A stretch of 64,000 nucleotides of DNA from Nocardioidaceae bacterium (GTDB lineage Bacteria; Actinomycetota; Actinomycetes; Propionibacteriales; Nocardioidaceae), in NCBI GenBank assembly GCA_018672315.1, contig CP076053.1, positions 3,025,827 through 3,089,826 on the forward strand. The letters run 5' to 3'. The position numbers were made by a program, and so were the translations under genes. Position 1 is the stretch's first letter. Each line of letters starts with the position of its first letter. This document shows positions 48,069 to 55,835 of this stretch, in pieces. Under the pieces are notes generated by a model. It saw nothing but the letters and a program-made list of their open reading frames with translations, ran no database searches and was not told the origin of the DNA.

Positions 48069-48853
48069 CGCCCGAGCAGCGGGCGGCGGCGACCCCGCAG
48101 GAGGCGCGGGCGCTCTTCCGCGACGGGCTGGTCACGCCGACGGCGGGGTGGAGCGCCGGGTTCACCCAGGCCAACCTGGTGGTGCTGCCGCGCAGCGAGG
48201 CGTACGACTTCCTGCTCTTCGCCCAGCGCAACCCCAAGCCCTGCCCGCTGCTCGACGTGCTCGACGCCGGCGCCACCGCGGGCGCGCTCCTGGACGGCGA
48301 CATCCGCACCGACGTGCCTGCCTACCGCGTCTTCGTCGACGGGGATCTGGTCGAGGAGACGCCGGAGGTCACCGGGTGGTGGCGCGAGGACCTCGTGAGC
48401 TTCCTGGTGGGCTGCAGCTTCACCTTCGAGCGAGCCATGCTGGAGGCGGGGCTGCCGGTGCGGCACGTGGAGGAGGACCGCAACGTCCCGATGTACCGCA
48501 CCGACCGCCGCTGCCGGCCCGCCGGCGACCTGGCCGGACCCCTGGTGGTGTCGATGCGTCCGGTGCCGGCGCACCAGGTGGCCGACGCGGTTCGCGTGAC
48601 ATCGCGCTATCCCGGCGTCCACGGTGCACCGGTGCACGTCGGTGACCCGGCCGCGTTGGGCATCGCCGACCTCGCGCGACCCGACTACGGGCAGCCCGTC
48701 ACGGTCCGCGAGGGCGAGGTGCCGGTGTTCTGGGCGTGCGGGGTGACCCCTCAGGCGGTCGTCGCGGAGTCGCGCCCACCGCTGGCGATCACCCACGCGC
48801 CGGGGCACATGCTGATCACCGATGGCAGGGACGCGGACCTGCTGGTGCCGTGA
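48065..48853 (+). CDS. DUF1445/YcsI-family putative hydro-lyase
   Basis: It encodes 262 residues from GTG 48065 (GTGA overlap). The family pattern is clear: [81 protein letters not shown] and the C-terminal [11 protein letters not shown]. This family includes bacterial YcsI and eukaryotic D-glutamate cyclase, which makes 5-oxo-D-proline. It may therefore feed or recycle the substrate of the oxoprolinase encoded just upstream; that is inference. Confidence 0.88.
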   Translation: MTPEQRAAATPQEARALFRDGLVTPTAGWSAGFTQANLVVLPRSEAYDFLLFAQRNPKPCPLLDVLDAGATAGALLDGDIRTDVPAYRVFVDGDLVEETPEVTGWWREDLVSFLVGCSFTFERAMLEAGLPVRHVEEDRNVPMYRTDRRCRPAGDLAGPLVVSMRPVPAHQVADAVRVTSRYPGVHGAPVHVGDPAALGIADLARPDYGQPVTVREGEVPVFWACGVTPQAVVAESRPPLAITHAPGHMLITDGRDADLLVP

Positions 48854-48895
48854 GCCCGCCGGAGCAGCCCGTAGTGCTGGGTCCGGCAGACGCCC

Positions 48896-49354
48896 TCAGT
48901 GCGCGGAGTCGGCGGCCGGCTCGACCAGCTCGACGAGCACGCCACCCGCGTCCTTGGGGTGCACGAAGTTCACGCGGGAGTTCGACGTGCCGCGCTTGGG
49001 GGTGTCGTACAGGAGCCGCAGGCCCTTCGCGCGGAGCGCGTCGGCGACCTTCTCGACGTCGGTGACGCGGTAGGCGAGCTGCTGCAGGCCGGGACCGGAG
49101 CGGTCGATGAACTTCGCGATCGTCGCGGTCTCGTCGAGCGGCGCGAGCAGCTGGATGCACTGCTCGGTGTCGGCGACGCGCATCATCGCCTCGCGCACCT
49201 TCTGCTCCTCGTTGACCTCCTCGTGGGCGAGCTGCATGCCGAAGACGTCGCGGTAGAGCGCGATGGCCTCGTCGAGGTCGGGCACGGCGACACCGACGTG
49301 GTCGATGCAGACGAACAGCGGGTCGGGGATCTCGATGTCAGCGGCGATGCTCAT
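48896..49354 (-). CDS. mce: Methylmalonyl-CoA/ethylmalonyl-CoA epimerase
   Basis: It encodes 152 residues from ATG 49354 (ATG 49363 also possible). It is a VOC-fold epimerase interconverting the 2R and 2S forms of methylmalonyl- or ethylmalonyl-CoA. Metal-binding His is in CIDHVGVAVPDLDEAI and the other ligands are in CIQLLAP and GVLVELVEP; LQQLAYRV and SRVNFVHPKDAGG are typical. It supports the nearby ethylmalonyl-CoA mutase. Convergent with the DUF1445 gene. Confidence 0.92.
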   Translation of the reverse strand: MSIAADIEIPDPLFVCIDHVGVAVPDLDEAIALYRDVFGMQLAHEEVNEEQKVREAMMRVADTEQCIQLLAPLDETATIAKFIDRSGPGLQQLAYRVTDVEKVADALRAKGLRLLYDTPKRGTSNSRVNFVHPKDAGGVLVELVEPAADSAH

Positions 49355-49518
49355 GCAGCGCATCGTCGTACGCCCCGCACGCGAGGGCAACGCCCCGCGC
49401 CTGGTGTGTGAGCGGCGCCTCATCGGCGGGCGTGATCTGCCCCTCGTCGTGACCGGCCGCCGGCGGCTAGGGTCAGGGCGCCTGACCGACCGTCGTCTCC
49501 CGACCTCTGGAGTCCCTG

Positions 49519-50715
49519 ATGAGCCAGCAGTCCCCGTCCGTCATCGTCGCCGGAGCGCGTACGCCCGTCGGCCGCCTGCTCGGTGGCCTCTCCAGCCTCT
49601 CCGCGGCCGACCTCGGCGCCGTCGCCATCAAGGGCGCGCTCGAGAAGGCGGGCGTGAGCCCCGACCAGGTCGACTACGTCGTGATGGGCCAGGTCATCCA
49701 GGCCGGTGCCGGCCAGAATCCGTCGAAGAAGGCCGCCGAGCTCGCCGGTCTGCCGATGGGTGTCCCCACGATCACCATCAACAAGGTGTGCCTCTCGGGC
49801 ATCAACGCGATCCACCTGGCCGACGCCCTGGTGCGCTCGGGCCAGTTCGACGTCGTGGTCGCGGGTGGCATGGAGTCCATGAGCCAGGCGCCGCACCTGC
49901 TGCCGAACTCGCGCACGGGCTTCAAGTACGGCGACACCAAGCTGGTGGACTCGATGGCCTACGACGCGCTGTTCGACCAGAAGACCCAGCAGGCCATGGG
50001 TGCGCTGACCGAGCAGTGCAACGCCGCGGGCGAGAAGCTCTCCCGTGAGGAGCAGGACGCGTTCTCCGCGCAGAGCCACCAGCGGGCGGCCAACGCCTGG
50101 AAGAACGGTCTGTTCGAGGACGAGGTCGTGCCGGTCCCGATCCCGCAGCGCAAGGGCGACCCGGTCATGGTGACCGAGGACGAGGGCGTGCGCGGCGACA
50201 CGACGCCGGAGAGCCTCGGCAAGCTGCGCGCGGCCTTCGACCGCGAGGGCACCATCACCGCCGGCTCCGCCTCCCAGATCTCCGACGGCGCTGCCGCCGT
50301 CGTGGTCATGAGCAAGGCCAAGGCCGAGGAGCTCGGGCTGGACTACCTGTGCGAGATCGGAGCCTCCGGCCAGGTGGCCGGTCCCGACTCGACGCTGCAG
50401 CTGCAGCCCGCGCGCGCGGTGCGCGCCGCGGCGGAGAAGGAAGGCATCTCCGTCGACGACATCGACCTCTTCGAGCTCAACGAGGCGTTCGCCGCCGTGG
50501 GCATCGAGTCGGCCAAGCAGCTCGGCATCTCCCAGGAGAAGGTCAACGTCAACGGTGGCGCCATCGCCATCGGGCACCCCGTCGGCATGTCCGGTGCACG
50601 CATCACCCTGCACCTGGCACACGAGCTCAAGCGCCGCGGCGGTGGCGTCGGCGCCGCTGCGCTGTGCGGCGGCGGCGGACAGGGCGACGCGCTGATCATC
50701 CGTGTCCCCAGCTGA
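49519..50715 (+). CDS. Acetyl-CoA C-acetyltransferase (thiolase)
   Basis: It encodes 398 residues. It condenses two acetyl-CoA to acetoacetyl-CoA or runs the reverse. Catalytic residues are Cys91 (NKVCLSG), His353 (GHPVGMSG) and Cys383 (CGGGGQG); [14 protein letters not shown]-like and FELNEAFA segments are normal. TGGAG lies seven bases before the ATG and a TAGGGT -10-like element about 45 bases upstream. Placed just before meaB and after the epimerase, it fits the first step of the ethylmalonyl-CoA route. Confidence 0.93.
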   Translation: MSQQSPSVIVAGARTPVGRLLGGLSSLSAADLGAVAIKGALEKAGVSPDQVDYVVMGQVIQAGAGQNPSKKAAELAGLPMGVPTITINKVCLSGINAIHLADALVRSGQFDVVVAGGMESMSQAPHLLPNSRTGFKYGDTKLVDSMAYDALFDQKTQQAMGALTEQCNAAGEKLSREEQDAFSAQSHQRAANAWKNGLFEDEVVPVPIPQRKGDPVMVTEDEGVRGDTTPESLGKLRAAFDREGTITAGSASQISDGAAAVVVMSKAKAEELGLDYLCEIGASGQVAGPDSTLQLQPARAVRAAAEKEGISVDDIDLFELNEAFAAVGIESAKQLGISQEKVNVNGGAIAIGHPVGMSGARITLHLAHELKRRGGGVGAAALCGGGGQGDALIIRVPS

Positions 50716-50740
50716 TCCTGGCTCCGGCACGAGGCCTGAC

Positions 50741-51733
50741 GTGAGCACGGCCGACCGGTCCCCTCGACGGGGCCGGTCGGCCGTCTCCGTCCCCGATCTC
50801 GTCGAGGAGGCGCGGGCCGGCCGGCCGCGCGCGGTGGCGCGCCTCATCTCGCTCGTTGAGGACGAGTCGCCCTTGCTGCGCGAGGTGATGGCGGCCCTGG
50901 TGCCGCACACCGGCCATGCGCAGGTCGTCGGCATCACCGGCTCACCGGGGGTGGGCAAGTCCACCTCGACCTCGGCGCTGGTCTCCCAGCTCCGTGCGGC
51001 GGGCAAGCGGGTCGGGGTGCTCGCGATCGACCCGTCCTCGCCGTTCTCCGGCGGGGCTTTGCTGGGAGACCGCGTACGCATGCAGGACCACGCGCTCGAC
51101 CCGGACGTCTACATCCGGTCCATGGCCTCCCGCGGCCACCTCGGCGGACTCTCGTGGGCCACCCCGCAGGCGCTGCGCGTGCTCGACGCGGCCGGTTGCG
51201 ACGTCGTGCTCATCGAGACCGTCGGTGTGGGACAGAGCGAGGTCGAGATCGCCGGGCTGGCCGACTCCACCATCGTGCTGCTGGCCCCCGGCATGGGTGA
51301 CGGGGTGCAGGCGGCGAAGGCCGGCATCCTCGAGGTCGGCGACATCTACGTCGTCAACAAGGCCGACCGTGACGGGGCGGACACCGTCAGGCGCGAGCTC
51401 CGCGCGATGCTGGCGCTGGCCGAGCGACCGGCGGACGCCTGGCGACCCCCGATCCTCAAGACCGTCGCGGCGAGGGCCGAGGGTCTCGACGACGTCGTCG
51501 CCGCGCTCGCCGAGCACCACGACCACCTCGAGGCCTCGGGCGAGCTGCACCGCAGACGCGTACGCCGTGCCCGCGACGAGGTGGAGTCGATCGCGCTGAC
51601 GAAGCTGCGGTCGCGCTGGGCCGACGTGTCCCAGCGCACCGAGCTCGACGAGCTCGCCGCCCAGGTGGTGGCGGCGGAGACCGACCCGTACGCCGCGGCC
51701 GACGCGCTGCTCGAGGCGTACGGCCAGGGCTGA
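50741..51733 (+). CDS. meaB: Methylmalonyl-CoA mutase-associated GTPase MeaB
   Basis: It encodes 330 residues. GTG 50741 has GAGG seven bases upstream; the earlier in-frame GTG at 50702 lies inside the thiolase gene. It is a G3E-type GTPase chaperone that loads and protects adenosylcobalamin in acyl-CoA mutases. Walker A is GITGSPGVGKST (K73), switch and base regions are LAIDPSSPFSGGALLGDR, DVVLIETVGVGQSEVE and VVNKADRDGA. The C-terminal dimerisation arm is present. It probably serves the ethylmalonyl- and isobutyryl-CoA mutases in this window. Confidence 0.94.
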   Translation: MSTADRSPRRGRSAVSVPDLVEEARAGRPRAVARLISLVEDESPLLREVMAALVPHTGHAQVVGITGSPGVGKSTSTSALVSQLRAAGKRVGVLAIDPSSPFSGGALLGDRVRMQDHALDPDVYIRSMASRGHLGGLSWATPQALRVLDAAGCDVVLIETVGVGQSEVEIAGLADSTIVLLAPGMGDGVQAAKAGILEVGDIYVVNKADRDGADTVRRELRAMLALAERPADAWRPPILKTVAARAEGLDDVVAALAEHHDHLEASGELHRRRVRRARDEVESIALTKLRSRWADVSQRTELDELAAQVVAAETDPYAAADALLEAYGQG

Positions 51734-51913
51734 GCGCGGCCTCGGCCCGCGCGCGACTGCCTCACCGTGTGACCGGTGTGGCTCCTGTGGCGTGAGTGAG
51801 GAGTCTGCTAGACACGACTCGGCGCTGCGTGTCGGTGCCACCCCGCATTACCCCGCGTCAGCCCGCATCAGCCCGCATCAGCTCCGTGCCCCTTCCCCCG
51901 ACACGAGGCCACC

Positions 51914-52126
51914 ATGAAGAAGATCGTCATCGCGCTCCTGATCGTGTTCGTCCTGTGGGCGATGATCCAGCGCCCTGCGCAGGCTGCCGACTTCACCCAG
52001 ACCGCCGGTGCCTGGACCTGGGACATGACGCAGCAGGTCTTCGGCGGCCTCATCGACATGGGCGACCGGCTCTTCACCGGTTCCGGTTCGGAGAACGCGG
52101 GCAGCCTCGGGTCGACGAGCGGCTGA
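51914..52126 (+). CDS. Small membrane or secreted protein
   Basis: It encodes 70 residues. MKKIVIALLIVFVLWAMIQ is a signal anchor or a signal peptide (PAQAA could be cleaved). The rest, with TAGAWTWDMTQQVFGGLID, is amphipathic, ending in a Gly/Ser tail. No family recognised. It is four bases upstream of the PH-domain membrane gene and probably co-transcribed with it. Confidence 0.65.
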   Translation: MKKIVIALLIVFVLWAMIQRPAQAADFTQTAGAWTWDMTQQVFGGLIDMGDRLFTGSGSENAGSLGSTSG

Positions 52127-52130
52127 GCGA

Positions 52131-52667
52131 GTGCTCGACTGGTTGCGGCGGCACCTCGCCGACCCCCAGGTCGCGTCGCGGTTGCAGCGGCACCTCGACG
52201 AGACGCTCGTGGTCGAGGTGCGCAAGCACTGGGTGGTGTACCTCAAGCCGGTCGGCTGGCTCCTGCTCGGGCTCGGCGTCATGAGCCTCACGCTGTGGTG
52301 GTGGCAGGTGGGCTGGCTGCTGTTGATCCTGGGCGCCGGCCTGGTGCTGTGGGGTCTCTACCGCTTCCTCGAGCAGTACAACGACCGCTTCGTCGTCACG
52401 AACCTGCGGGTCTTCCGGGTCACGGGGGTCTTCGACCAGCAGTCGGCCTCCACGCCCCTGCGCCGCGTCCTGGACATCACGGTGCGCAAGCCGCTGATCG
52501 GGCGGATGCTCGGCTACGGCCACTTCATCTTCGAGTCGGCCGCCCAGGAGCAGGGGCTGCGCGAGATCACGTACGTGCCGGACCCCGACGGGTCGGAACA
52601 GACCATCCAGGACCAGGTGCTGCGCACGGTCGCCTCGCGGCGGCCGGACATCAACATCGACACCTGA
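52131..52667 (+). CDS. Bacterial PH-domain membrane protein (YdbS-like)
   Basis: It encodes 178 residues from GTG 52131. An N-terminal amphipathic region (RRHLADPQVASRLQRHLDE) is followed by two close membrane helices (about 42-58 and 63-80: VGWLLLGLGVMSLTLWWW, VGWLLLILGAGLVLWGL) and a cytoplasmic bPH2 domain with NDRFVVTNLRVFRVTGVF and PLRRVLDITVRKPLIGRMLGYG. Such domains may bind membranes or partners; function unknown. Confidence 0.8.
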   Translation: MLDWLRRHLADPQVASRLQRHLDETLVVEVRKHWVVYLKPVGWLLLGLGVMSLTLWWWQVGWLLLILGAGLVLWGLYRFLEQYNDRFVVTNLRVFRVTGVFDQQSASTPLRRVLDITVRKPLIGRMLGYGHFIFESAAQEQGLREITYVPDPDGSEQTIQDQVLRTVASRRPDINIDT

Positions 52668-52802
52668 GACCGGGTCTTGAGTCCGGCTCCTGAGACCGGC
52701 TCCTGGGACACACGGGCGGCCACCTGCGTGCCCAACGCTGTTCACCGACACGACACGCGCCGGACCGCCGGGATCCACACCTGCTCAGAAGGATCTCGCG
52801 CC

Positions 52803-54491
52803 ATGAGGACTTCTGAGCGCCGCGGGCGCCGTCTGGGTCTGGCTGCGGCCGCCATCGCCACCTCGTCCGCGCTGGCGTTGAGCGGTGCGACGACGTCCGC
52901 GAGCGCCGCCGACGGCGCCGATCTCGGCGACGTCCCTGCGGTGGAGCGGGGCGCGAGCTCCGCCGGGTCGGTGCTCGGCACGTACGCGTCGGGCTTCTTC
53001 GACGCCGGCGTTGCCGAGATCGTCGCGCACGCCCCGCGCCTGCAGCGGGTCTTCACGGTCAACTCCGGTGCCGGCACCCTCGACGTGCTCGACGTCGCCG
53101 ACCCGACCGCCCCGACCAAGGTCGGTGAGATCGCGACCCCGGGCGCCAACAGCGTGGCCGTCCGCCGGAACCTGCTCGTGGTCGCCCAGCAGGCGAAGAC
53201 GAAGACCGACCGTGGCACGTTGGCCTTCTTCAACGCGCGCACGCTGAAGCCCCTCGCTCGGGTGCGCGCCGGTGCCCTCCCGGACATGGTGACCTTCAGC
53301 GCCGACGGCCGCTACGTGATCGCGGCCAACGAGGGCGAGCCCGAGGGGTACTGCGCCGGCCAGGTCGACCCGGTCGGCTCGGTGACGATCGTGCGGTTGC
53401 CGGCGCAGCGCAAGAAGCTGCGGGTCACCCAGGTCGGCTTCGGCCAGTTCAACGGGGTGGCCGGCGCGCTCGAGCGGGCCGGGGTACGCCTCTTCGGCCC
53501 CGGCGCCTCGGTGGCACAGGACCTCGAGCCGGAGTACATCACCACCACCGGCGGCTTCGCGTTCGTGACCCTGCAGGAGAACAACGCGATCGCTGTCGTC
53601 GACCTGAAGCGGGGACGCGTGGTCACCCTGGTGCCGCTCGGTACCGAGAACCACGCCGTGCCCGGCCACGGCATCGACGCCTCCGACCGGGACGACGCCA
53701 TCGACATCGCCACCCGACCGGTCAAGGGTCTGCGCCTGCCGGACGCGATCGCCGCCTTCCGCGCGGCTGGGCAGTCCTACCTCATCACCGCCAACGAGGG
53801 CGACGCGCGGGAGTACGCGTGCCTCCTCGACGACTCCGGTGAGGAGCAGGCCGAGGACGCGCGCATCGGCGACCTGACACTCGCGCCCACCGTCTTCCCG
53901 ACCGCCGCGGACCTGCAGAACGACGAGAACCTCGGGCGACTGGGCGTGAGCCTGCTGACCTCCCCGAGCTACACCGACGCCGAGGGCGGGACCGTGTACA
54001 CCGGGCTCGAGTCCCTCGGCACCCGCTCCGCGACCATCTTCAGCGTCGCGGGGGAGAAGGTGTGGGATTCGGGCGACCTCTTCGAGCAGGTCACGGCCGC
54101 GGCCACCCCCGGCATCTTCAACGCCGACAACGCCGAGCAGGACTCATTCGACGGACGCAGCGACAACAAGGGTCCGGAGCCCGAGGGTGTGGTGACCGGC
54201 GTCGTGGGCGACCGGACGTACGCCTTCGTCGGTCTGGAGCGGCACTCCGGCATCGTGGTGCTCGACGTGAGCGACCCTCGCGAGCCCGCGTACGTCGACC
54301 TGCTGGTGAACCGCGACCTCACGGTCGGCGACACGGAGCCGGGGGAGGACGACCCGACCGCTGTGGGCGACCTCGGACCCGAGGGCCTCGCGTTCGTGGC
54401 CGCGGGGGACAGCCCGACCGGGCAGCCACTGCTCATCGTGGGCAACGAGGTCTCGGGCACGACGACCATCTGGGGCCTCGACCTGGGGTGA
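52803..54491 (+). CDS. Secreted choice-of-anchor I family beta-propeller protein
   Basis: It encodes 562 residues. ATG 52803 follows AGAAGGAT. A signal peptide (RRGRRLGLAAAAIATSSALALSG) is cleaved near SASAA. The mature protein has repeated LDVLDVADPTAPTKVGE, GRYVIAANEGEPEGY, YLITANEGDAREY, GPEPEGVVTG and GLERHSGIVVLDVSDP blades, the layout of choice-of-anchor I/LVIVD-type propellers often annotated as alkaline-phosphatase-like. Acidic residues in the NEGE and NEGD loops may bind calcium. No catalytic function is established. Confidence 0.82.
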   Translation: MRTSERRGRRLGLAAAAIATSSALALSGATTSASAADGADLGDVPAVERGASSAGSVLGTYASGFFDAGVAEIVAHAPRLQRVFTVNSGAGTLDVLDVADPTAPTKVGEIATPGANSVAVRRNLLVVAQQAKTKTDRGTLAFFNARTLKPLARVRAGALPDMVTFSADGRYVIAANEGEPEGYCAGQVDPVGSVTIVRLPAQRKKLRVTQVGFGQFNGVAGALERAGVRLFGPGASVAQDLEPEYITTTGGFAFVTLQENNAIAVVDLKRGRVVTLVPLGTENHAVPGHGIDASDRDDAIDIATRPVKGLRLPDAIAAFRAAGQSYLITANEGDAREYACLLDDSGEEQAEDARIGDLTLAPTVFPTAADLQNDENLGRLGVSLLTSPSYTDAEGGTVYTGLESLGTRSATIFSVAGEKVWDSGDLFEQVTAAATPGIFNADNAEQDSFDGRSDNKGPEPEGVVTGVVGDRTYAFVGLERHSGIVVLDVSDPREPAYVDLLVNRDLTVGDTEPGEDDPTAVGDLGPEGLAFVAAGDSPTGQPLLIVGNEVSGTTTIWGLDLG

Positions 54492-54520
54492 CCGCGCCGC
54501 CGCCGCTGTCGGCGGCGTCC

Positions 54521-54526
54521 TACGAT
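54521..54526 (+). promoter_or_regulatory. -10-like element for the marR-family gene
   Basis: TACGAT, six bases, ATG 54533; leaderless arrangement. Confidence 0.45.
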
Positions 54527-54532
54527 CCGAGC

Positions 54533-55045
54533 ATGCCCGAGCCCGCTGCACCTGAGCCAGCGCTGCCCTTCGATCCCATCGACGAGGCGGCGCGGCAGTG
54601 GGGGCTGCGCTGGGACGGTGTGCCGGCGATGCACGCCGTGACCTCCCTGATGCGGGCACAGCAGCTGGTGCTCGCGCGGCTGGACGCGGTGCTGAAGCCG
54701 TACGGGATCTCCTTCGCCGGGTACGAGGCCCTCGTGCTGCTGGTCTTCTCCTCGCGCGGCTCGCTTCCGCTGGGCAAGATGGGGGAGCGGCTGCAGGTGC
54801 ACCCCACGTCGGTCACCTCCATCGTGCGACGGCTGGAGGCATCGGGATGGGTGCAGCGTCGTCCTCACCCCGAGGACGGGCGCGCCGTCCTCGCCGAGGT
54901 GACCGCGGCGGGCCGCGACCTCGTGGAGCGGACGACCGCGGACCTGCTCGCGATCGACATGGGGCTCGACGCCCTGGACGACCCCCAGCGTCGCGAGCTC
55001 TCGGACGTGCTGCGCGGCCTGCGGCGCGAGGCGGGCGACTTCTGA
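54533..55045 (+). CDS. MarR-family transcription regulator
   Basis: It encodes 170 residues. The winged helix contains LPLGKMGERLQVHPTSVTSIVRRLEASGWVQRRPHPEDGRAVL (shown here only as LGKMGERLQVHPTSVTSIV and the wing RRPHPEDGRA), flanked by dimerisation helices. A conserved leading helix AMHAVTSLMRAQQLVLARLD is also typical. It may control the convergent FMN-reductase gene or nearby acyl-CoA genes; the palindrome at 55.8 kb is a candidate site, but this is untested. Confidence 0.85.
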   Translation: MPEPAAPEPALPFDPIDEAARQWGLRWDGVPAMHAVTSLMRAQQLVLARLDAVLKPYGISFAGYEALVLLVFSSRGSLPLGKMGERLQVHPTSVTSIVRRLEASGWVQRRPHPEDGRAVLAEVTAAGRDLVERTTADLLAIDMGLDALDDPQRRELSDVLRGLRREAGDF

Positions 55046-55061
55046 GGCCGGCGTCGACCGG

Positions 55062-55775
55062 CTAGCTGCGGTACTCGGGGTTCTCGTAGTCGAAGCGGGC
55101 GCCCGCCGCCCAGGCCTCGCGGTCGTTGCCCTCGCGGGGGATGCCGCCGGAGAGCATGCGGGCAAGGTGCAGGAGGTTCCACGTCATGATCGTGGTGTTG
55201 CGCTGGGTGAACTCGTTGTCGAAGCCGACCCGCGAGCCGTCGTCGCGCTCGTCGCCGTACGAGGGGCCGGGGCCGGCCTCGCCGATCCAGCCGGCATCGG
55301 CCTGCGGTGGCACGGTGTAGCCGAGGTGGGAGAGGGAGTAGAGCGTGGACATCGCCGCGTGCTTGATGCCGTCCTCGTTGCCGGTCACGATCGCGCCGCC
55401 GACCTTGCCGTAGAAGATCGACTGACCGTGCTCGTTGAGCTGGCCCGACTGGCCGTACAGGCGCTCGATCAACACGCGGCAGACCGAGCTGACCTCCCCG
55501 AGCCACAGGGGCGTGCCGATGACGAGGATGTGCGCGTCGAGCACCTTCTGCCACAGCTGGGGCCAGTCGTCGCGATCCCATCCGTGCTCGGTCATGTCGG
55601 GGTACACGCCCGGCGGGACCTCGTGGCTGAGCAGGTGGACCTGCTCCACGGCGACGCCCTGCTTGGCCATGATGGCGGCCGAGGCGCCGAGGAGCAGGCC
55701 GGTGTGGCTCTCGCCGGGATCCTTCTTCAGGGTCGTGTTGATGTACAGCGCGCGGAGCTGGTCGAGGTCGGTCAC
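55062..55775 (-). CDS. Flavodoxin-fold NAD(P)H-dependent FMN reductase-like protein
   Basis: It encodes 237 residues from GTG 55775. The flavodoxin-like fold is seen in ALYINTTLKKDPGESHTGLLL and the FMN-binding loops ILVIGTPLWLGEVSSVCRVLIERLYG and GKVGGAIVTGNEDGIKHAAM. It resembles NADPH-dependent FMN reductase/WrbA-like proteins. Divergent from the mutase gene, with a strong palindrome between them; convergent with marR. Confidence 0.8.
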   Translation of the reverse strand: MTDLDQLRALYINTTLKKDPGESHTGLLLGASAAIMAKQGVAVEQVHLLSHEVPPGVYPDMTEHGWDRDDWPQLWQKVLDAHILVIGTPLWLGEVSSVCRVLIERLYGQSGQLNEHGQSIFYGKVGGAIVTGNEDGIKHAAMSTLYSLSHLGYTVPPQADAGWIGEAGPGPSYGDERDDGSRVGFDNEFTQRNTTIMTWNLLHLARMLSGGIPREGNDREAWAAGARFDYENPEYRS

Positions 55776-55804
55776 GCCTCACCCGTGCCCAGTCCGGTGG
55801 TGGC

Positions 55805-55834
55805 GGAAAATAGTTGGACGTCCTAGTATTTTCC
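55805..55834. promoter_or_regulatory. 30-bp near-perfect palindrome at the icmA start, overlapping a leaderless promoter
   Basis: Outer arms GGAAAATA and TATTTTCC flank a central perfect palindrome GGACGTCC; 26 of 30 positions are symmetric. On the plus strand TAGTAT (55824-55829) is six bases before ATG 55836, so a leaderless start is predicted and the operator covers the -10. On the minus strand TATTTT could serve as -10 for the FMN-reductase gene. AT-rich arms stand out against the GC-rich surroundings. A dimeric or tetrameric repressor site is inferred. Confidence 0.7.
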
Positions 55835-55835
55835 C

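Noticed and set aside
49519-51733. A mobile-element or horizontal-transfer origin for the acyl-CoA genes
   Set aside because: No transposase, integrase, flanking repeats or tRNA junction, and codon use matches the surrounding genes.
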